A stretch of DNA of 64,000 nucleotides. It comes from Prosapia bicincta. Taxonomy: Eukaryota > Arthropoda > Insecta > Hemiptera > Cercopidae. The translations under genes were made by a program, and so were the position numbers. Of the stretch, positions 41,501 to 55,100 are shown in pieces. The stretch covers positions 228,240,143-228,304,142 of the forward strand of contig JBAIZL010000002.1 of assembly GCA_036971475.1 (NCBI GenBank). The letters are read 5' to 3'. Within the stretch, counting starts at the first letter, position 1. Every line of letters begins with the position of its first letter. The notes under the pieces were generated by a model, which was not told where the DNA came from, searched no databases, and was given only the letters and a program-made list of their open reading frames with translations.

Positions 41501-44500
41501 GGGGTTAGGAATAATCAAAACTGTCAGCACTCAAAATAATTAATTTTATGTTAAGTGTGTATGATTTTGTTGAACTTTCTTTTACAAGGACATCAATAAA
41601 GTTATGTGTTCCTGATGAAACTTGGTTTCCTTTCCACAGTCTTGAGGAAGCTCACACCTTTAGAACTGGCAATGCTTGCTGGTCATATTCACAATATTAT
41701 TCAAGAATTGTGTTGTAACATGCTAAATAAATTTTGGTTACAATTCAGTATGTTGCATGTATATTTATTTAGTTAATGTAAAATCGGCCTTGTTTAAAAG
41801 AAATTTTTGTTTTTGAAAATATTTCATGACAAAGCTAGTCAAGAGGTTGTCATGTTAAATACATAAACCAATGAAAGGCCTTTTTCTGAATTTACAAGGG
41901 TAGTGGAATTTCGAATCTTGTGCAAGGTTACCGTGAGAAAAAGCGTTTCTTCTATCTCCCAGGACACATGCTGGACGGAGGATAACTATGGGCTTACAAT
42001 AGTTATAATTTTGTATTAAACTTTTAATGATTTAATTTTAAAAATGGGTAAATGTTTTATAAGTGGCTGTGTTACATTTAGTTTATTATTTTCAAAATTT
42101 AACGACGTTATAAAAGTAAACCTGTGTAAATTATAACATATGCTAAACAAGCAAGTTCAAGTGATTTGCAAGGTATGTTTTTAATTTATTTTTTTGATAT
42201 TTTTCTATACCATCAAATTAGTAAATATAGGATACCAGCAAGCATTGACTTAGCTTTGTCTCAAAATATTTTGTTAAAGAACGTAAACTTTGTATTTTAA
42301 TTGTTTTAAAATTAAATCTTTTTTTGTAAGGACAAACAAGAATTTTAATGTAACCTGTCTTATTTCGAGCGATTAAACAGCAGTCTACCTTAGTTAGTTG
42401 TAAGATACAATTGTTAAGGGAAACTACTGATCTGGCGAGTCTCTGCAAGTATAAGGAATAAAGATAGTGAATAAAGGTAATTCAAGTTTTTTAAAAATAA
42501 ATTATAGCATACAACCATTTGCAAATTGCCGGGGGGGGGGGGGCTACAGTATAGTGAGATATGCCTCAACTGTCATCATTCGTAATGAAGGCTAGTAAAT
42601 TTTTAATCTAGAATAAGTTTTTATTCATGGTTAAAATTTAAATACAGTTGAGTCTCTATAATTCGAAGTAGATGGGAGAGACCCCCTCGGATTACCGAAA
42701 ACTCGGAGTACGCGGAAGTACGTTCCTGTGCATTAGAAAAATATGAGTTTCAATGAACCATAACACTATAATTAAAAATGCACTAGATAAGTTTATTATA
42801 GAACTGTATATGAACATTTCTTAAAACCCTGACTCATTTCCTTTGGATACCGTATTGATATAAACATTTCTTGATGTTTGGAAACCCTAATTTCCTTTGC
42901 ATACCATATGGTTATACACATTTCTTGGAAAATCAACTCATTTCCTTTGCATACTGTATTGATATAAAGATATCTTGGAAGCCCAACTTATTTCTTTGCA
43001 TACCATATGGTTATACACATTTCTTGGAAAACCAACTAATTTCCTTTACATACTGTATTGATATAAAGATATCTTGCAAGTCTAACTCATTTCCTTTGCA
43101 TACCATATGGCTGTACACATTTCTTGGAAAACTGACTCATTTCCTTTGCATACCGTATTAAAATAGGTTCAAATAGAAATAGGCTTGAATTTAACATAAG
43201 CTCAAAATATTTGGACTCAGATTTTCGAGACTACTGTATATGTAACCTTTGTTTAGTTTAGTAGGGAGTTTAATGTGCTTGTATGTTTTGATAACTATTT
43301 TCAACTTGCTCTATGTACTGATTTTTTTTGTCATTGTCTCAGGCACCTCTTGTAATACAAGTCAACAAATTCAAATTTTTACCACTAAATCTTCTCTTAA
43401 GGAACTAAAATTGCATCAAATAAAATTTGTTTACCCAGAATAATAATGAGAGAAGTTAAATTTTAAAAAATTTCAAACAAATTTGCTTTTTTGAAAACTT
43501 TTACAAGAATAATTACTAAAGTTCTCAATGCTCTAACTTTGCTCATTAAAAGTAGAAAGATGTGAACAGAAAATGTTTCAAGTGTAGTTAGTAATTAAAT
43601 AATGCACTGGGCCATTCTTTTATATCATTTTTTGAAGAGTTTGTTTTTTTTTAAATGTTATAGGACAAACAAAAGCAACATGCTATGCAATTATCAAAAA
43701 CAACTGATAGATGCTGAAACAAATATGGCTGCACTGCCAAAATAATTACAAGATATAAATAATAAATAACTGTAGTTTTGTATAAATCCACTACATTGGC
43801 TTTAACTGATCCATTCCAGAAATTACTTGTTATTTTTGTTTTGTGTGTTTTTACCATCACATTATTATATAATTATGTTGAAAATCGCAAAAATGTATAT
43901 GGTTATGATAACACGTTCATTTATAAAATACTCATAAAGTTAATTTAATTGATATCTTCTTCTACTGAAGGTAATTTTTTATAAGCCATATATTAAATGT
44001 AAATTCGTATTTATTAACAATTGTTGATTCCATCTTCACGTGAGCTACTAGTAATCACTAAACACTTTTAAATGTTTTAAACTTGCCTATAGTAGCACTT
44101 ACTTTGCTTGTTGAGGACGGCCGTTTCGGGAGATGTGTCCCTTTGTCAACTCAGACCGTAACTGATCTCAATGTTTACGTAGGTTAGGGTGGGATATTTT
44201 GGTGGTGTGTATTTTGTGTGTATTAGGAGTTATGATGTCAAAAAGTGCGTGTGAGTTGTAATGTAATTGTGTATTGAGTATGTGTTTAGGGTGTAGTTTG
44301 AAGTGCCTGTATATTTTGTATTGTTCGGTTGTGTAGCGTTGGTTATTTCTGTGTTGTTAATGCAGAATTTGTAGGTTAGATGTTATGTCTATGTAGTCAT
44401 GTTTTGTGAAGTTGAGATGATCGGCGAAATTTGATTGGTAGTTATTGTTTTTTAGTGCTTTTATATGTTCTTGGTAACGTGTGTAGAAGGACCTCCTTGT

Positions 44501-47500
44501 CTGGCCTATGTAAAAACTGGGGCACGAACTGCAAGTTAGTTTGTAAACTCCAGTGGTGTTTTAAATGTCGTTGATTTTGTTGTTGGGTTTAAATTGTTTG
44601 TTGAGAGTGTTGTGTGTGGAGTAAGCTATTTTGTAGTTGAACAAAGTAAGTGCTACTATAGGCAAGTTTAAAACATTTAAAAGTGTTTAGTGGTAGTATT
44701 TTTGTTTCATTTGTAATTATTTGAATAACAAAGTGACAACTATTAACTTACTTGCTAATGTGTAGTATCATGACATAGCTAACCTGCTGCTGGTGGCGAT
44801 CGCTCAAGGTTGCAAGCGTATGATTTATGGCTGTAGGTTAGCTTCGTCAATGAAATGACTTTCGAAACACATCAGCAGTTGATAGTTATCACTGGTTACT
44901 TACATATGATGTATCAGTGAATTCAAAATGATTACAAGCAAAATTTATGTTTGTTAAATAAACCAAACAAACACAATTTATAGTTATCAGCTTATTTTCA
45001 TAAGAACCTTGTATTGTTGTTACAAAGAACAATATCCAAGACATTGTTGACAGAAACAAGGTCTAAGTCAATGTCAAACATCAGTTAAAGTTTTATCTTC
45101 AACTTTAACTTATTAACAAAGTGATCTTTTACAAACAAACCCTTTTGCTACAAGGTAGTAAAATATGTTTTATAATTATTTAATGTTACATGAAATAATG
45201 TTTTGTTTGACTGTTAGGAAGCTTTGTTTAGCTAGGCAATGGCTAGCTATTGTGTTTTAAAATATATCTATGTAGCAAAAACATGTATGCAATTTGTATT
45301 GAGTTTCCTTATAAATTGTTGTAAATTTCATTTTATTTACAAACAAAATGTTTGTTGAGATGTGTCCTTTTTTGTTTATATGGAGAATTTTTAAGATATG
45401 GTTTATGCGAGTTGAGGCCTGTTTCTGGTTAGCATACTCCAAGTACCAAGTATTTTTACAAACTGAACAATACATACCATAACAAATTCTACATTGGTTA
45501 AAACTCCACAGTTTTCAATATAGATTCAAAGAATATCATAAACTGTATTAAATATGATACTGACTCACTTATCTTTTGCTCACAATAGAAACAATTCATT
45601 TACACAGACATTAACCATGAACTAGACATTTTCACATTAATTTAAAGGACCAGATTTGTAGCACACTAGATCAATATAAAATTTAAAAATATACCAAAGC
45701 ACAATATAAGTCACATACACTTTTTGACTACATTAGTATTAACTGTTTTTAAATCTGTTACTAGCAATGCTTCCTAGCACCCAACCTAGACACTGGTAAA
45801 GATTGTCTAGTATGACGGAAAACATCTCAAGTCTTTATATGGGAAGGCTATATGGACAAAACACAATTAATATACGACTAAATGCATATTTGTTCTGAAT
45901 AGCACGTTTAAATGGCATGTTGTTAATTAACTCGCATGTTATGATGTTTATAGAAGAAATATTTTTTGTTTATTGTTCTCAAACCAGTATAGATTTGTAC
46001 TTCACCACTTCTTTTTGCTAGAAAATGACAAAGTGGAGAATCGCTATTTTCTTAATGCTTAAAACATATAGTTAAAGATAAACTAAGAATGAATTCTCAT
46101 GCAAACATGTGTTACATTTCACTCACTTTCAACCAATATAAATCCTTATAAATGATAAAATGCGGGACTGTTATCGCAAAATAAAAAATGTGTTCAGATA
46201 AATAAGCATAGTTAACTCCCAGTATTTTATGGACATTTATTCATGTAACATGCTTCTGAGTTATCATATGTTAGAAATTTTTTAAATAACCATGTTAATT
46301 AGTAAATCACAAAAATTACCTTTATTGATTCATTGATTCTGTTAACAAGCCATGTGAATAATCTGCTGTACAAAGCTTTACACAAGGTATCTCTGGAGTG
46401 TGTAGCTTCAGCAGCTGAAAGTTCAGTAACTATCTGAGGTTCACATGACTCTGGTAAGAGCGATCTTGATGTGACAGCTGTTTGTAAACACGTTGGTTCA
46501 GTGTCCAATAACTCGCACACCTCATACAGTTCTTTAACAAAGTATACACAAGTGTATTACAAAAGCAAATTCAACTTTAAAAAACTTTTTTTTCCAGGAT
46601 AATTTTAACTAAGTGTCTGAGATTAATAAATAATATGAATTACTTTCTTAATTCAAACATCACATTAATACTCTATACTTTATTTAATTCAATTATAATA
46701 AAAAGAATCTTATCTTGTATATAGTAAAGTATAAATTCTAGTCTCTATTAAACTCCACAAGACTATATGTATTTAGTCTTGATAATGCCCAAAACGTCAA
46801 CAATAAAAAAAATGTAATAAATATTAGCTACTATTGATTTAGTCTACTTCATTAGAGTCCTGAATTTATACATCTATGTAATTTATCTTGCCCCTTCTAT
46901 GCCCCTACCTATCAAGTAATGCTAACTCCCATGTCTTTTTACCAAAAATATCAAAATTGTAAATTTATACTAAGAATGGTCTTCTACTCTGTGAGTAGTT
47001 TTCAGTGAATCCATCTTATCCCAAACTTTCAGTAGTTTCTCACAGCAGATTTGAAATGAGATATTACATTTATTTTTTATACATACCAGTTTTGAGGATG
47101 ACCCTATTTACCATTTTTGCTAACCCGAGTTTATGAGTATGCAGTGGTGGCACATAAGTCTCACTATAATTTTTAGACTGAGTAGCAGTTGTTGAGTTTG
47201 CTTTTTACAGAGGGTTTCATAACAAGTTTGTTTTACAGAGGGTTTTAAAACGAGTTGGTTTTCATAACATTTGAAGCCTTTAAAATATAAATGCTTTTGT
47301 TTTCATCATTATAATTACCACCGTCCTTTACCTCCACATCTGCCCTGGCACAACTTTTCTTTGATTTCTTAATTTTGTTCATTTCATTCAGAAAAATGTC
47401 TGGGATATTTGTTATTATCTTATGTTGCTAAATCAGCAGTAAGTTCCATTTTTAGTTAATAATCTACTCATACTGTATCGTCAGGAACTTATATTTCCTA

Positions 47501-48717
47501 TATGCATTTTAAAAAAATGAATAACTAAACTGAGCTGAGCTTATGAGTAAAGACAATAGGTAAATAATAACAAACACCCACTCACGATCAATAATTTATT
47601 TCCTTTCAAAATCAGTTTATGTGAATATAAATTATTGGTGTTCATGCAACAATAACAAAAAATCATACGACACGTGACAATGGAACTGTAATATAACAAA
47701 ATATTAATAAAAAAGGCTCACAGTATCAAAAATTGAAACTGAATAGATATAGCCCCGTCCATTACAACTCTTGGGTGAGTCAAAACAAAATCAAGTTGTA
47801 AGTACAAGTTGATTACTTGCTACTACCTGTCCCTTCACTCGTTGCCTAGTCCTAAGTATTACATCTAGTAATATTACACACTTGTTATTCAATTACCAGC
47901 AAGAAAACGATGATGTGTGGCATGGCTTTAATGAAGATAAATAAGTCCTTGAAGCGTTAGGTGCAGAATTTAATAGCAATTTATTTACAATTTCACTCAA
48001 ACTGAGTACAAAAATGTACTCTAAAAAACGTCTTTCAACCTTTATTTTAAAAAAACAATTCTCTCCTTATCTGCAACTATTTAACATTATAGGAGAATAT
48101 TCTAACATTCTGTTTTTATATCTAAGATTAATTATTGACCTTTCGTCTTGTTTAGAATTTCCTGTTGAGCCTAACAGGCATTGGACCTTTCAAATATTTT
48201 GCTTTCAAATTACTTGCTCTGTTTCAATAGCTTGGACCTTGTAAATATGAATTTATCAAGCTGAAATCCTGTCTTTGGTTTGACTCATTCTATTTTCATC
48301 TCATCTATTTGGTTTCAACTAACCTTTTTAGATCCCAATACTATTAAAATATTGAAATTCCAAAAGGTTTTCTTATAACATCATTTAGGTGACAACAGAT
48401 TCTATCTTAGAGCTCTTCCTATTTTAACAAACATATAAACGAACAAATACAAATAAAATTAAAAAATGATCAATTACTCAATTTAATCAACAAAATTAAC
48501 TACAAAACATACCCAAACTAAACCACAGTCTGGTGAAACCAAAAATAGAACAGTATTGGTATATCATGTAACAATAGAAATCTTGCACACCTGGCAACTA
48601 CAAGAAGCTGCTAGTATCAGAATAAGCTCAAAAATGAGACCATGTAATTAATAGTTCTCAAAAGTCGACTCGCATATATATTGACTAAGATTCTTGTTTA
48701 AGTATATTAAAGTACAA

Positions 48718-48794
<77 letters not shown>

Positions 48795-49139
48795 TATTCT
48801 TGATATTTTACGTTATTCATTGTTTTTCCGTTGCACTGACTTTATGAAGTTAATATATTACTATTGTAAGTAATTTTATCCACCATTAAGTGCAATGATA
48901 AAAGGTAAAATCATTGCACTTAATGGTGGATAAAATTACTTACAATAGTAATATATTAACTTCATATATGTGTGTGTTTGTGTGTGTTTGTGTGTGTTTG
49001 TGTTTGTGTTTGTGTGTTTGTGTGTTTGTGTGTGTGTGTGCGTGTGCGTGTGCGTGTGCGTTTGCGTTTGCGTTTGCGTGTGCGTGTGCGTGTGCGTGTG
49101 CGTGTGCGTGTGCGTTTGCGTGTGCGTGTGCGTGTGCGT

Positions 49140-49185
<46 letters not shown>

Positions 49186-52100
49186 TCAAATAGGTTTTCC
49201 TGTTAGAATTATTTTCAACATTAAATAATATATACTAATTACAGGAATTAATTTATTAAATAATACACTCAAAGCTTTTCGTTGGTTGACATTACCAACA
49301 TCCTCAGGAATTACTAAACTGAGGTTTAGTAATTCCTGGGGATGTTGGTAATGTCAACCAACGAAAAGCTTTGAGTGTATTATTCAATAAATTAATTCCT
49401 GTAATTAGTGTATATTATTTAATCTTGAAAATATATACATTTGTAGATTATGCAACACTGTTTTCTTGTATATACTTATCACTTTCACTTATGTACTTAA
49501 ACAAGAATCTTACTTGGTATTTATGCGAGTACTTTCAAAGACTGGTTAGTGTCTCCATCCTCGGGCATACTAGTGGATGGAGACACTAACCAGTCTTTGA
49601 AAGTACTTGCATAAATACCAAGTAAGATTCTTGTTTAAGTACATAAGTGAAAGTGATATATATATATATATATATAAAGTTATTATTGTTAATTGTAAAC
49701 AATTATTTCACCACTAAGTGCAATTATTTTACCTTATGTGATGAGACACCTTTCGGTCACTTGATCATTGTCGAATCACTGAATTAATTTTTTCTAAAAT
49801 GATTCAATGATTCGACAATGTTCAAGTGAACGAAAGGTGCCTCATCACATAAGGTAAAATAATTGCACTTAGAGGTGGAAAAATTGTTTACAATAACAAT
49901 AATAACTTTACAAAGTCAGTGCAACAACCACACAGTGGTCTTTGTCAATCAAAGAGAAAACAAAACTTTGTGTTTTCTCTTTGATTGACAAAGACCACTG
50001 TGTGGTTGAAATATATCATTGGTTAAGTGCTTTTATTTCAAGACTACAGAGTGGACTCTTACCAAGGTAAGTCTGTCAGTCTCCTAGTCCAAAAAATTAT
50101 ATATATAATAAAACTTTAAAAGTTAAAATTAAGAGTTGATTCTTTGTTAGCTCAAAAGTTATTATGTATTTATTTTATTCAACAATTAATGATTATTGTC
50201 GAATATAATAACCACCTAGACCCAAGGTCATTCTTCAATAGATAGTTTTTAAATATGTACTTGAGTAAAACTTCTTAATATACTCATCTTCGTTTCTATT
50301 ACGAATATTTGTATATATTTCAGTGTATTTTTCTGCCTTTCCTAACATTTCAATATTTTTCTTTGTTGGCGCATTTCAGAGGGACTCCATTTTCAAAACT
50401 TAATTTGTGCTCTTAGCTATACTTGAATAAAATGCTAGATATTATTTAGAATGTAAATTATCAAATTTTGGTTGTTACAATATCATATAATTTACAATAC
50501 ACTTGTTCACAGGTATTCAAGATGTATGATATCACACAACACCTACGCAACATTCAGTTGATGATTTCAGATTTCTTAGCCTCCAATAGAATGTCACCAG
50601 ATATGATAAACGACTTGAAAGCAACAGTGCACCCATCAGTAGCATTTTTTGGTTTAATTATCACATGTTTATTTTTATACAACTTTTATCGATTTTTCAT
50701 GAAATTAGCTGGGTATCTGTTGTTATCTTACTTAATTACACAATTCATTAACTACAAACTCAACCTACCCACTTCAGATATAAATGGGCAGCCCATTATC
50801 ATACATCAACTTTTAGGAGCAGCAGTGTTATTTACTTTAATTTATTATCGTAACTTTTTTTTTAAAATAGGTGCTTTAGGAGCTGTCTTGTATGCTGTGT
50901 ATTATACAGTTTCAAAATCAAAAAATTCATCTATAATGAATAACAAAGAAGTCGAAGGGTTTAATGTCATTGCCGTAATTGGGATGATTGTAATAATAGT
51001 TCTGATTTTTAAATAAGTTTATAAAATTAAATTTTATATAGTAATTTTATAAATTGCTTATGGTCTAAGTTGAAACAATTATTTAAGGCTGAGTTTCAAG
51101 TAAAGCATTACTCCATTAAGAAACCATATTATGATTTAATTATAATTAAAACTTATTGCTATATGAGACAAAATTTATTATGCTAACCATTTCAATTTTC
51201 TTCAAGAAATTAAGAGCATATATCAGTTCATTTTACTTTTATTATTGCTCTTTATTAGTAGCAATTAATGATGTTAAGATTATTCTTGCAGTCTTGGGAA
51301 TAAAATGGGCTCTTACCCTTTACCATCTGAGGGTATATCAGTGAAGATTTCAAACTATATAAAAGAAATATTCTCTATTTTGAAGGACACCTATGATTAT
51401 AAACAAAATTATGTGCATAAAATTTTAACTTAAAAGAAAATTGTATTGTATCTTTATTTTACCTTTAGGTTAAAACTCTGAATACTGATCGTCTAAATTA
51501 CAGACTTTCCTAAGGATCTGACATATATTTTGTTTTATCATACTCATCTAAATCCTCCAACTACCAAGAAGCAACAACAAAAATAGGTCATAACTACTGC
51601 CCTAGCAAGTGATAGTGTGTAGAGAAATTTTCTCCCAATTACATTGAGTTTATTACAAGAAAATAATGGATTATAATACAGTAAACTCCCGATTATTTGT
51701 GGGCGGATTATCTGGTTTGCGGATTATCTGGGGTCCGCCATTGTTTTACAAATATCCAATTTTTATTCCAATCAGATTCATGTGTTTAAATTTCTAAACG
51801 GTGAATTACGACGTAAATACATATAAGGCTTAATAGAAGTTAAGATGAAGGGAATAGATATGTAAGTACTAATTTTTACATTGAAAAGGAAGCACCCCGA
51901 CACGGGCCAGCGAAATAAAAGGGGCGAACAGACTACTGTATATAAGAGACAATGACAAAATGCTTGGACTCCCGAAAACCTAATGTGTATCATAAGATTG
52001 TAAACAAATGTCAGCTAATCTCGGCTATAAATAGTCTAGGACGTGACATATGCATTATCCATGTCTGTCATATACATTATCGATCTTTATGGCTTTGTGA

Positions 52101-55100
52101 CACAAGTAGACACTGTGCGACAAAATGGTTCTCAAGAAACTTAGATCGCACATTAAAGCTAAATCAATGCTCACAAAAAACAGGCGAAAGTGACAGATTT
52201 TTTTGTTAAAAAGTGAAAGTATTATGTGTAAAGGAAATTACATATGTACATACATACATACTTACTTTTGACATATACTTATGTACGTATTGTAAATAGT
52301 TAGACATATAAATGTACGTGTTATAATCCGTCAAATACATGGACATTTTAAATTATTTTCTGTATTTATTTTGTCCTCTGACGATTATTTTAAAATTGCA
52401 TTAACTGGGGTCATTATTTGTGTAACTTATGGTATAATAATCGATTATCGATCGTTTTGCGTATTCTTTGTTCATAGCGGATTATCCAGGGAATTTGTTA
52501 TCCGGCGTTGCCGGGCCACCCTATTCCACAGATAATTGGGAGTTTACTGTAATTGTTTAAATTATTGATCTGGAAAACAACTGCACGTGTTTAGACGTTT
52601 ATCGGAAGTTGTGAGCAATTATAACAATTTGAGGAATATTATTTTTGGTTGGTGTTGAATCATAATTAGTTTATTTTTCATTTTACAAATGAGAAGAGCA
52701 ACATTTCTTGTTATATTTATCTATTCCCTGCTGCATTAAATTTTTTTTTTTTAATTGATTTCTTCATTATTTTGACACAAAAACATGATTATAATTTAGC
52801 AGTGATTCGACAATGGTCAAGTGACCAAAAGGTGCCTCATCACACAAGGTAAAATTATTGCACTTAGTGGTGGAAAAAATTATTTACAAGTAATAATAAT
52901 AACTTCATAAAGTCAGTGCAACGGAAAAATAATGCACAACATGAAATATCACAATTATTATAATTATATATCCTAATTATTATACTATTATCCTAGTTTT
53001 AGGACAGGCTATGTTTTTGTAATAAGTTATTATTATTATTACTATATTTTTTTCAATCTCTGATTAAGATTAATTAAGAAATATCTTAATTATCTAATTT
53101 TTCAAAACTGTCTCATACTAAATTAATTATGTTACCAAATATTATTTTTTGTGTGATTGTGAATTGTAACAAAAATCCCTGGTAATTTATAGTTTAATTT
53201 CATTTTAAAGTAATTGGTTTCCTCTATATTTTTAAGTATTTCATTTTTATAAACATCTGATACAGGTTAAAATCGTACTGTCAATAAAGTTCCTGACCAT
53301 TATTAGATTTGTTTTATGAAAAACTAAAAAGAGCTTATTATCACCTACGAGAATTATTTTGTTGGATTATTCAGTATTAACATGGTACTTTAAAGGGTTT
53401 TAAGGCTTAATAAACTTTATTTGTTAAAACATCTTTAGTAGAGATAAATAATACTGGACTCTAAATATTTGATAATATTTTTAATGAGGGATTTGAACAG
53501 ACATCACAAAATTATGATGACAGTGCAATTAATTATTGAAACCAATTAAGAACTTTTTAACTTGTTCTTATTAGTTTACACAATTACTTTAAACTATGTC
53601 ATACGGGTATACTTTTACAATATTTTTTTTAAGAAATAAATATGTACATATTTACTTTGGATTGACATTTTGCAATTATTGGCTTGGGATTATTTAATTT
53701 TAGAATGTATGAGGAATGGTTTCCAAAAAAAAAAGGTTCATCAAAAACAAATTTACACAACAAAAATACCAAAACAAACACTTATTCACAACAAAAATAG
53801 ACAAAACTTGTTCTTCAAAAACAAATTTCACTAGGGAGTAGAGATAAACAACAAAAATAGACAGCACATCTCAAACAAGCATTACCAACAATGGTTTACT
53901 ACTACAAAGTTTATTCTTCAACAGTTTTCTCTTTTACAACATTCATATTAGGTCTTCAATATGATTTTACAATAATCTTTATATTGAAAATTTAAGAATC
54001 TAGTCAACTAATACTAACACTCAAGTTAGAAATAAAAAGAAAATATGAGACAAATCAATATTTGGAAAAGAAAGATCTATAATTCAAAATAAAAATTCAC
54101 ACTTTGACAAGAAATAATGCTTATAAACATTTTACCACTCTTTGGATTTAGCCAGCTGGAAGCTGGACTCAAATTTAACGGAGGCTCAAAAAATCGAAAC
54201 TTGAAATTTCGAGTCTGTGTGTGTGTGTGCATGCGCCTGCGCCTGAGAGTTTAAGTTCAGCCAGAGTGTGACTCCATATTTTGTTACAAGGATTGATATG
54301 GAAGATCACATAACCAACTTATGCACAACCTTTTTCAACCATAAAAAAGTTTGAAATAAATTTCTTTTAAAATAATGGTTGTTTTACAAATCCATCTTGA
54401 AGTGAAATCTGGTAAAAGAGGTAGATTGTAAAAAACCCAAAATTCAAATATTAAAATCATGTTTTCACTATCAAGCAGCATCACAACTATCCATTCCTTG
54501 AAGATATTTGTGTTTAAGGAACTGCTAGTGTTGAACAAACAATTATTGTTTATTTATAAAAAGGAGTACTAAATTAATCCAAATTTCATAGGTTGTTGCC
54601 CATGGTTTAATGCTCAGTATAACCTCAGTTTGAAAAGAGAAAATATATTTATATTTATAAATGTGAGTACTTTAGATTCATAGGTTTAAACATTTTGATT
54701 ACACTTGTGTCAGGTTGTAAAAATCGAGGATCTTGTCACTTTAGCAAACATATATTTTTTATTGCAATGGAAATAGACTCAAACATTAACAGTAGTGCTA
54801 ATGTAAATTATGGTTAGGAAAGTCCTTGTTTTTATTCTGTGTCTATACATATACATTTAAATATAAAACCAAGAGAGATAGAGAAGAGGCAGAAATAATT
54901 TGCAATTACATGAACCTATGACAGAAACTAATTTCCAACCACATAAAAAAATAACAATATTTTACAACTAAATCAAGCTATTAGGCAGGCGGAAGATACA
55001 AAAAATGACTAACTGATGACAGAAAATTCAAACATCAGTGCTAAAAGAGCACCGTATACTTTGTTAACTAACCAAGTTAGAGTTTTTTAACTTATAATTA

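Noticed and set aside
42817..43163. Regular 50-bp repeats that could suggest a CRISPR array
   Set aside because: Units are contiguous without unique spacers, lie in a eukaryotic MITE, and no cas-like gene is present.
44750..44900. CGAAAC-containing GC-richer patch
   Set aside because: Only partial inverted similarity and no (C/U)UGAN(G/A)A core in register; kept as an unresolved remnant.
48914..49228. Long Cys-Val, Arg-Thr and His-Thr open frames
   Set aside because: They are translations of the (TG)n/(CG) microsatellite on both strands; the same holds for 63284-63705.
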